NCBI GenBank assembly: GCA_029582165.1
Contig: CM055876.1
Location: 18,450,001 to 18,514,000, forward strand
Length of the DNA: 64,000 nucleotides
Source: Portulaca oleracea
Taxonomy: Eukaryota; Streptophyta; Magnoliopsida; Caryophyllales; Portulacaceae
Reading direction: 5' to 3'
In this document: piece after piece, positions 59,005 through 64,000 of the stretch
Numbering within the stretch: position 1 is the first letter of the stretch
How the letters are laid out: every line of letters begins with the position of its first letter
Notes under the pieces: model-generated
What the model was told of the DNA's origin: nothing
Database searches by the model: none
What the model saw: the letters and a program-made list of their open reading frames with translations, nothing else
Translations under genes and position numbers: made by a program

Positions 59005-59494
59005 ATATTAATAAAATGAGCCATACTGTTTTCCTGTGACAAGCAAGCACCGTTTAGTTGCCTCCAAAAGCCAAAATAATCGTAAATGCAAAATATATAT
59101 ACTTGCATGTTTTCTGGCAATGGCACACAATAATATTTAAATATTGTTTTTAACAAAATGAGGAATACTATCTTCTGGAGATAAGCAACCACCTAGTTGC
59201 CTCCTAAAAATAATAAGCTTTTACATGGAAATATATATTTAAATATTGTTTGATGATGGCTCACCATATATAGTTGAATATTAGTTTAATTTAATAAAAT
59301 GAGCAATACTATTTCCAGGGGATAAGCAGATTTATATTTAAATTTAAATATTCAATACTATTTCCCGGTGATAGCAACCACCTTGTTGACTCCTAAAACA
59401 AGTTTAATTTTACATGGAGATTTTACATTTCAATATTGTTTGACGATGGTTCACCATACTTAAATATTATTTTTAATAAAATGAGTAATACTAT
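59005..59494. repeat. Tandem repeat, ~145-180 bp unit, about four copies
   Basis: Each unit begins with a variant of aataaaatgagtaatactat (59009, 59153, 59295, 59475) and contains aagcaaccacct, a gttgcctcct variant and tttaaatattgttt. The last unit is cut by the LTR that starts at 59495. Confidence 0.8.
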
Positions 59495-60218
59495 TGAAAT
59501 ACCCCTAGAGGGGGATAAATAGGGTTGTATAAAATTTCTGCGACTTAATCAACACAAAAGAGTTAAATAGCACTTTTATAAACTGAATAATACTTCTTTA
59601 TTGATGAAATTAAAGTGTTTGAAAATAAAGGAGATTACAACTGGACACTGTTAAGGGTTATGAGGTCCTCAACAGAGCTTACAAAAGCAGAAGATTCAAA
59701 GATGAATTCTGCAGCAGAGGCCTCTCAGCAGAGGCAGAAAGACATGATACTCGACCAGAAGGTCTTCACCAGTTATCAACCAACTGGTTACACTTACTCA
59801 CCACTAAAACCCTAGTGGTTACACTCAGAAATCTTAAAGAGAATTCCTACACACGATTTGCTTGCTTGGAAATCGTTAAACTTTGAAGATGATGACTTCT
59901 CTATTTAAGCTTGAATCTCCAACGACCTTCTTGCACTTTCCCGCGTGTGAGGATTATTTCCTTCTTGAGAGTAGATTTCCAATCTTTTCATTTGGGCAAC
60001 CTTTTCTTTCTTAAATAAATTCTGCAATCAAATAAAATCAGTTAAGAGATCATTGGATAAGTAAAAATATTAGGAAGGATAAAAGATATTTATATTATGG
60101 AAACTTCCCTGATTTTGCATCTTCAAAATTTGTCTTTCAATCAAAATTGCGCCAGATACTGTGGAGATCCTTAGACGAGCTATAGTGGAGGTCCTTGGAA
60201 GGCAGCAGAGTTTCTTCA
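59495..60218 (-). repeat. 3' LTR of Sirevirus-like element 2
   Basis: 724 bp; starts TGAAATACCCCTAGAGGGG and ends TTCTTCA, parallel to element 1 (TGAAAGAACCCTAGAGGGG). TATA-like motif at 59902-59909 (minus). The right boundary is set by the adjoining purine tract; the partner LTR is outside the window. Confidence 0.82.
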
Positions 60219-60219
60219 A

Positions 60220-60402
60220 TCTCCCTCTTTTTGTTTGAAAGACAAAATTTGTTTGGTGGCCCTTATGCATATGAGCGTAGTATATAGAAGAGCAACGCAT
60301 ATAGTATAGATAGGCAGATAAACAGGTAATTGTTTGAACACTACAGATTGTAGTTTCATAGATTAACAAGTACAGGCCACAAGACTAATTCTCCCCCTTT
60401 TT
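60220..60402 (-). other. Repeated polypurine tracts of element 2
   Basis: tctccctcttttt at 60220-60232 and tctcccccttttt at 60390-60402. The second is identical to both tracts of element 1, and each is followed by a ttgaaagac/ctttcag-like word. Confidence 0.7.
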
Positions 60403-60515
60403 GTCTTTCAGACATAAAGAAAACATGAGAGTATAAAGTGTCATCAAAAAATGTTTGGCCAGAACACAAAAACAGTTTTAAAATCAAAGTTTATAGAGGG
60501 GCTGGGGGAAAACGT

Positions 60516-61727
60516 TCATCCAGAAGTAGGGGAAGTGGGTGTTGGCTCCTCAGCAGCAGGAACATCCTCAGGTGCAGCAAATGGGGATCGACTTGTCAGG
60601 AGGGCTTCTGCCTGGTGGACCAACTCTTTCAGCGCAATAGTGACATTTGTGGTATCCAGAAGAGAAGACTTGAGAGTGCCATGCAGCTCATGAATGCTAC
60701 GGACTTCAGCTTGAAGAGCCTCAATGTGTTGCTGGAGGAGGTCAATATGAGTTTGCAGACTGAGCGATGGTTCCTTGGATGTCTCGGTAGAAGAAGAGGC
60801 CTGGATGATTTTGAGAGTATCTGTATGCATCCAATAGCCATTAGGTTGAGGATGATAGCCAAGAGTTTCGAGTAGGGCCAGATTGACGGGATTGATGGTG
60901 ATAGGAATGCGGTCTTCTTCAGGTAGAGGAATGTGAAAGGCTTGGAAGACATGGTGAAGTATGTTGCAGTAAGGTAGAGGGTTGGAGGAACTGGAGGCAG
61001 CCTTGACAATGGGCTGGAGAATGACTTCCCCAAGGTCGGGGTGACAGTCATTGAGGACGTTAAGAAGAAAGGTTACACAAGGCTCATTGATGGTTTCTTT
61101 GGAAGATCCTCGAGGGAGGATAGTGCCCACAAGGATAAAGTAAAGACAGCGGGCTTCAAATTTTAGGTTCATATACTGAGAAAACTTTGTGGTGGTAGGG
61201 TTACCATAGTTGGTGAACAGTTCGGAACGAGCCTCAGTAGTGTTGGTAAGGGCTGGCTTAGAGGGGTCAGGATGGAGGTTAAGAACTCTTTCCAGAACAA
61301 GGGAGTTGAGATGAATTTCACGACCAGTGACAGTAGATTTGTAGGAGGGCTTAGCTAGGTTAGAGGTGTTGTTAACAAGGCGAGCATAAAATTCATGGAC
61401 TAGACGGGGATAACAAAAATCGTCTCCTTGAAAAAAGATTTCACAACCCATTTCAGATAAGGTGGAGAGGGAAGCGAATTGGGCATCTTTAAGGTTTTCG
61501 AGATCGACTCGCTCACAGTGGAGAAGAGGACGATTTTTGAAGGTCCCTAACCTCTGCTTGATGAGCTCTTGAGATTCAGTAGTAAGTGGAGATGGCCGAG
61601 GGATGATGGCCAACTCATCGGAGGAAGAGTTGGTGGAAGCAGTGTCTGGAGTAGATGGTGGTTTGCTGGATCGTAAGCCTTTGGCGACACTGGTGGGATT
61701 AGAAGGGCGAGATGATCGTTTGGTCAT
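60516..61727 (-). CDS. Env-like third ORF of Sirevirus-like element 2
   Basis: An intact 403-aa frame in the same position as 9152-10321. It shares the basic Ser/Pro-rich N-terminus, the core with L-V-H-E-F-Y-A-R-L-V, T-I-L-P-R-G, F-L-L-N-V-L-N-D-C-H-P and P-L-P-Y-C-N, a leucine heptad region (about 315-375) and an acidic/Pro tail. No signal peptide or membrane segment is evident. It remains open although the neighbouring pol is full of breaks, which may mean selection or simply less time. Function unknown. Confidence 0.78.
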   Translation of the reverse strand: MTKRSSRPSNPTSVAKGLRSSKPPSTPDTASTNSSSDELAIIPRPSPLTTESQELIKQRLGTFKNRPLLHCERVDLENLKDAQFASLSTLSEMGCEIFFQGDDFCYPRLVHEFYARLVNNTSNLAKPSYKSTVTGREIHLNSLVLERVLNLHPDPSKPALTNTTEARSELFTNYGNPTTTKFSQYMNLKFEARCLYFILVGTILPRGSSKETINEPCVTFLLNVLNDCHPDLGEVILQPIVKAASSSSNPLPYCNILHHVFQAFHIPLPEEDRIPITINPVNLALLETLGYHPQPNGYWMHTDTLKIIQASSSTETSKEPSLSLQTHIDLLQQHIEALQAEVRSIHELHGTLKSSLLDTTNVTIALKELVHQAEALLTSRSPFAAPEDVPAAEEPTPTSPTSG

Positions 61728-62378
61728 GGTGAGAGAGGGGGAAAAGATGAGAAACCTTCTGGAAAGGGAGAGAGATGAATGAGACTGTAAGAAGTAAAAG
61801 ATGAAGGTGAAAAAGGAGGATGGTGGGGATTTGGTTAAATAGAAGCAGGGAGATGGTTAAATGGTAAAGATTAGAGGTGAACGACGTTAGTCAGAGATGG
61901 TGAGTAGTTGAGAGATGTGAGAGAGAGGGAAACAGTTGAAAGGACGACGTGAGAGGGTGATGGGACGTGATATTAATGGGAGGTGATAGATAATTAAGAA
62001 GAGAGTGTGAAAAAGGGTAAAATCTTGGGAAGGTGAAAGATTTAAGAGAGAAGAGGAGAATTTTAGAAGGCATATTTAAAAAGGAAAATAATATTATGGA
62101 AGAGATTTTCAAAAAATTTTGAAAAGATCTTGGAAAGAGAGAGAAGGAAAAGATTTCAAAAAAAAAAAAGTCAATGACTGAACAATATATGGGAAATATA
62201 GTCAGTATACTGAGTTGGCCAATTTTAATGTGAGAAAGATTTGAATCGAACTGATGAGGACAACAAACGATTGGGGTAAAGTGAAACTTACCTTGATGGA
62301 TAGTGGATGCAAAAGGGGTTTGGAGGTCCTTAGAGGGGTGCTCCCCCTCAATGGTTGCCATGAGGCTTAATGATCAAC

Positions 62379-63980
62379 TTAAAGCATACCAAGTTCATGA
62401 CGAATGAAGGTGAACTGATCCTCTGGCAGAGGTTTGGTGAAAATATCAGCAAGTTGAAGATTAGTCGGAATAAATTCGAGGCTGATATGACCTTTTTCCA
62501 CATGATCACGGATAAAATGATGGCGTATTTTAATGTGCTTAGTCCTTGAATGTTGCACAGGATTCTTGGTAATTTGAATGGCGCTCATGTTGTCATACTT
62601 GATTGGTACGTTTGTGAAATAGAGGTTGAGGTCCTCTATCTGGTGTGTAATCCATAAAATTTGAGCACAACATGATCCTACGGCAACATACTCTGCCTCA
62701 GCAGTGGATAGTGCCACTGAGGTCTGCTTCTTGGATTGCCAGGAGACAAGTGAGGCTCCAAGCATTTGACAACCTCCTGTGGTGCTTTTTCTATCAATCT
62801 TGTTTCCGGCAAAATCAGCATCGGTGTAGCCACAGAGATGGAGGTCTTACTATCGGGGATACCAAAGGCCTAAGCTTCTGGTTCCTACAAGATAATGTAA
62901 AATTCTCTTAACAGCAGAGAGGTGAGATTCTTTTGGGACGCTTTGAAAGCGCGCACATAGACAAACACTGAACATAATATCAGGACGACTTGCCGTAAGA
63001 TAAAGATGAGAGCCTATCATACCTCTATATAACATTTCAGAGACAAGTTTACCTGTGAGGTCTGAATTAAGCTTGAGAGTGGAGGACATCGGAGTTGAGG
63101 AGTGCTTGAGGTGCTCAAGTTGGTACTTTTTGAGGAGTTCCGAAATATATTTGCTTTGATTTAAGAAGATGCCCTCATGTGATTGTTTGATTTGTAGCTC
63201 TAGGAAAAATGTTAATTCTCCTACGAGGCTCATTTCGAATTCAGCACCCATGAGGTGTGAGAATTCATCCACGAGAGATGAATGAGAGGCACAAAAAATG
63301 ATATCATCAACGTAGATTTGAGTGATTATGAATTCACCATTCTTTTCTTTGATGAAGAGTGTTTTGTCTACTTTGCCTCTGTGAAGTCGTTCTGAAGGAG
63401 AAACTTGCTGAGGCGTTCATACTAGGCTCTAGGAGCTTGCTTCAGCCCATAGAGGGCCTTATGAAGACGGAAAACATGATCTGTATCTGTGGTGTCTTCA
63501 AAGTCGGGTGGTTGTTCAACATAAACTTCTTAAGCTAGATCTCCATTGAGAAATGCACTTTTGACATCCATTTGGCGTAGCTTGATGTTCTTGGAGGATG
63601 CAAAAGCAAGGAGGATCCTGATGGCCTCCAGACGAGCAACAGGTGCAAAGGTCTCATCGTAGCCGATTTCGTCTTCTTGATTGTAGCCTTTGACAACCAG
63701 CCTGGCTTTATTTCTGGTGATGGCGCCATTTTCATTCAGTTTGTTTCGATAAACCCATTTGACACCAATGACTGGATGATGATGAGGTTTGGGAACTAGA
63801 GACCAGACTTTGCTTCTCTTGAATTGGTCTAACTCATCATGCATGACATTGATCCAGCTTAGATCCAGTAAAGCCTCATTGTGGTGTTTTGGCTCAATCT
63901 ATGAGACAAAGGCATTAAAGGCACAAAAATTTCTTAAAGAGGACCTTGTGCATATAGATGAGTTAATATCTATGAGGAGA
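62379..63980 (-). pseudogene. Copia RT and RNase H of element 2, decayed
   Basis: Three open pieces remain. 63844-63530 is the RT N-terminal part ([11 protein letters not shown]). 63272-62850 runs from the region after the RT catalytic site to the RNase H start. 62765-62379 is RNase H with A-L-S-T-A-E-A-E-Y and the complete A-D-I-F-T-K-P-L-P end. Stops and frameshifts lie between them (for example near 63420, 63530 and 62850). The polyprotein N-terminal part is outside the window. Confidence 0.9.
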
Positions 63981-64000
63981 TTATCAGCTGGATGAGCTGC

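Larger units (their letters stand above)
57085..59494. other. Upstream flank of the GH1 gene, no gene seen
   Basis: Holds the Stowaway at 57250-57509 and a fragment (about 57600-57680, then 57930-58020) of the cgggtaaatac repeat also found in intron 9. A 54-bp tandem duplication lies at about 58865-58960, and a longer tandem array at 59005-59494. Otherwise AT-rich. Confidence 0.55.
59495..64000 (-). mobile_element. Second Sirevirus-like Ty1/copia element, 3' part only
   Basis: Minus strand. The 3' LTR is 59495-60218; then come two purine tracts, the env-like ORF (60516-61727), and decayed RNase H and RT (62379 to the window end). The 5' half lies beyond the window. LTR and ORF are related to, but clearly different from, element 1, and pol is more damaged, so this copy or lineage is older. 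Confidence 0.9.

Noticed and set aside
1..64000. A bacterial-style gene cluster, defence system or biosynthetic operon
   Set aside because: Introns, plant LTR lineages and MITEs show plant nuclear DNA; the only host gene is one GH1 gene, so no such system is supported.

Overview
This window is repeat-dense, AT-rich nuclear DNA from a flowering plant, probably a eudicot; I cannot name the species from sequence alone. The evidence is a plant-type family-1 glycoside hydrolase gene with the usual many-exon structure, a captured fragment of a plastid ribosomal protein gene, Stowaway MITEs, Mutator-type MITEs, Helitrons and several plant lineages of LTR retrotransposon. Only one host gene is visible. 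It lies on the minus strand from 57000 down to 27918, and the rest is mobile or derived from mobile DNA.

Layout. 1-561: AT-rich, no gene. 562-7066: complete but disabled Ty3/gypsy element on the minus strand, with LTRs at 567-1438 and 6181-7061 and target duplication CACCT. 7179-7705 and 7751-22991: two Mutator-type MITEs separated by a (TA)n tract. The second is split by two LTR insertions: a Sirevirus-like Ty1/copia element (7909-16826, minus, third env-like ORF) and a non-coding LARD (17066-22886, plus). 23036-27193: large fold-back element built of inverted arrays of a GATGTTCATTTT motif, itself invaded by an LTR-like element (24591-25829).

27918-57000 (minus): a GH1 beta-glucosidase gene. 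I could place 14 exons whose phases all match and which sum to 1551 bp (517 codons including the stop). The only lesion I see is a TAA at codon 411, exactly where the catalytic nucleophile Glu of the I-T-E-N-G motif should be. Introns reach 8.8 kb and hold a tandem TRIM array inside a MITE (intron 13), Stowaways, a Mutator-type MITE (intron 10), a Helitron with tandem 5' ends (intron 9), Helitron termini (intron 8), a Pack-MULE carrying part of a plastid bS21 gene (intron 4), a second tandem-ended Helitron (intron 2) and a decayed Ty1/copia element with 222-bp LTRs (intron 1).

57001-59494: promoter side of the GH1 gene, a Stowaway and short tandem repeats. 59495-64000: the 3' part of a second, older Sirevirus-like element on the minus strand, again with an env-like ORF homologous to that of the first; it runs off the window.

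The mobile elements interact. Mutator-type MITEs with 9-bp target duplications were landing sites for three later LTR or TRIM insertions, and (TA)n tracts border many of the elements. The sequence does not show an operon-like or defence system. The most notable items are the GH1 gene broken at its nucleophile codon, the captured bS21 fragment, the shared env-like ORF family, and the arrays of 17-bp palindromes in the LARD LTR.
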